Below, in pieces: positions 14,831-15,452 of a stretch of DNA of 15,452 bases. Positions within the stretch are counted from its first letter, which is position 1; each line of letters opens with the position of its first letter. The position numbers and the translations under genes are program-made. Below the pieces are notes generated by a model. It did no database searches, had not been told where the DNA came from, and was given only the letters and a program-made list of their open reading frames with translations. Source of the stretch: an uncultured Alphaproteobacteria bacterium (GTDB taxonomy: Bacteria; Pseudomonadota; Alphaproteobacteria; Caulobacterales; Caulobacteraceae); assembly GCA_903933475.1 (NCBI GenBank), contig CAIZKE010000175.1, positions 1-15,452 on the forward strand, in the 5' to 3' direction.

Positions 14831-15366
14831 GGCGCTGCGGGCGGGGCTCCGCCCCGTTCCGCCAAAAGCTGGCCCGCACGCTCGATAAGGGCTTCGTTCA
14901 TGGCGCGGAATCCGTCCAGGTGGGCCGTCCGGTTGGCCTTGAGATGCCGCTTGGCCAGCAGTCCGGTGAAGATCTCGCCGTTTGAGACGATGCAGCCGGT
15001 GGCGCTGACGATGTCGACCTCGATGTATCGGACGCTCTTGACCCAGCCATCTGACCGGCTGTCCCGCCAGTGGATCTGTTCGAGGGGCATCCATTCCAGC
15101 ACCACGGGTCTGGCCTCCCGGGTCGTTCGGCCCGGCAGGGCCTCGGTCAGCTCCAGTTGGGCGCCGATCCGGATCTCTCCCCGGGACTTGGGATAAAGGG
15201 GGTTCCAGGCGCTCCATCCGTCGACGTCGCTCAGCAGTTCCCAGAGGATTTCCGGGGCGACCTGGACGCCGATCCGGTGCTCGATCTTCAGGGGCGCGGT
15301 GCCGCCAGCCGACGGCTTGGGGCCGCGGGATTTCATCCCGAACACGGGCGGCGGGCGGATCGCCAT
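14827..15366 (-). CDS. SRPBCC (START/Bet v1-like) domain protein
   Basis: A 179-residue protein with a hydrophobic-cavity fold used to bind lipids, polyketides or other ligands; the ligand is unknown. After a Pro/Gly-rich N-terminus (1-26), the domain starts with KIEHRIGVQVAPEILWELL and SDVDGWSAWNPLYPKSRG (about 27-65), the helix-strand opening typical of the polyketide cyclase/CoxG-like group. Paired strands follow (LELTEALPG, VVLEWMPLEQIHWRD), and a final long helix (about 150-172) ends the protein. AAGGAGAGG lies about eight bases ahead of the ATG at 15366. The start overlaps the cysS stop as TGATG and the stop overlaps the scaffold start as ATGA, so it is locked on both sides into the operon. 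A later start at residue 11 is possible. Confidence 0.85.
   Translation of the reverse strand: MAIRPPPVFGMKSRGPKPSAGGTAPLKIEHRIGVQVAPEILWELLSDVDGWSAWNPLYPKSRGEIRIGAQLELTEALPGRTTREARPVVLEWMPLEQIHWRDSRSDGWVKSVRYIEVDIVSATGCIVSNGEIFTGLLAKRHLKANRTAHLDGFRAMNEALIERAGQLLAERGGAPPAAP
14839..14854 (-). other. GC hairpin just upstream of the scaffold start
   Basis: GGGCGG and CCGCCC (14839-14844 and 14849-14854) pair around a four-base loop inside the 3' end of the SRPBCC gene, eight bases before the scaffold ATG. No Shine-Dalgarno is visible at normal distance, so this stem may keep initiation low unless ribosomes arrive from the upstream gene. This is inference. Confidence 0.35.
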
Positions 15367-15452
15367 CAGGTCCTCTCCTTCAGTCTCCAGGTCGCGCCGG
15401 ACGCACTGTCCATGACCTCGACGTTCAGGGCGGCCAGTTCGTCGCGGATACG
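15366..15452 (-). CDS. cysS: Cysteinyl-tRNA synthetase, last 28 codons (gene runs off the right edge)
   Basis: The final residues read RIRDELAALNVEVMD, then SASGATWRLKERT and stop. The R-x-R-D-E-L-A-x-x-x-V-x-x-x-D plus G-x-T-W-R pattern is the characteristic CysRS C-terminus, where the usual form is close to IRDELAALGVVLEDGPDGTTWR. The TGA (15368-15366) shares one base with the ATG of the SRPBCC gene. Only about 28 of some 460 residues are present, so the call rests on this short but distinctive tail. Confidence 0.75.
   Translation of the reverse strand, partial: RIRDELAALNVEVMDSASGATWRLKERT

Overview
The window is GC-rich (by eye about 70%), densely coding chromosomal DNA from an alphaproteobacterium. 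Protein flavour (a PhaR-type repressor beside phaAB, an alphaproteobacterial Fe-S scaffold next to yidD, GloB paired with a methyltransferase) and very short spacers point to Caulobacteraceae (Phenylobacterium, Caulobacter or Brevundimonas-like). The genus is inference. I see no mobile element, CRISPR array, rRNA or tRNA.

Layout. (1) 1-488: 5' part of pyrF on the minus strand, divergent from a MarC-family membrane protein (540-1229). (2) 1235-2849, minus: a short-chain dehydrogenase downstream of a SAM methyltransferase, divergent from gloB (2925-3671). (3) 3668-4429, minus: a secreted protein of unknown function whose stop codon interlocks with that of gloB. (4) 4520-7514: a polyhydroxybutyrate (PHB) block, with phaA-phaB on the minus strand and, divergently, the repressor phaR coupled to a small conserved-looking protein. 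A TGCAATGCA palindrome between phaA and phaR fits a PhaR operator. (5) 7515-7751: a short intergenic stretch holding a possible 22-residue membrane micro-protein. (6) 7752-11168: a polyprenyl-phosphate-type GT2 glycosyltransferase, divergent from an ArnT/PMT-like GT-C glycosyltransferase that is translationally coupled to an HMG-CoA lyase. (7) 11181-15452, minus: a tightly overlapped run cysS (3' end), SRPBCC protein, IscU-like scaffold, yidD, thrS and a WbbL-like GT2.

Functional links. PhaA condenses two acetyl-CoA and PhaB reduces the product to (R)-3-hydroxybutyryl-CoA for PHB synthesis; PhaR would sense the polymer and control the genes. HMG-CoA lyase (leucine/ketone-body catabolism) also yields acetyl-CoA and acetoacetate, so it is metabolically near the PHB block. 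The GT2/GT-C pair is the classic two-step arrangement for making a lipid-linked sugar and transferring it in the periplasm. The cysS-to-thrS run joins protein synthesis, Fe-S assembly and membrane insertion.

Most of the window is ordinary housekeeping and central metabolism. I do not see strong evidence for a new defence or mobile system. The items most worth checking are the micro-ORF, the PhaR-coupled small protein, the scaffold lacking its third cysteine, and the glycosyltransferase pair. All family calls come from reading motifs; no database search was run.
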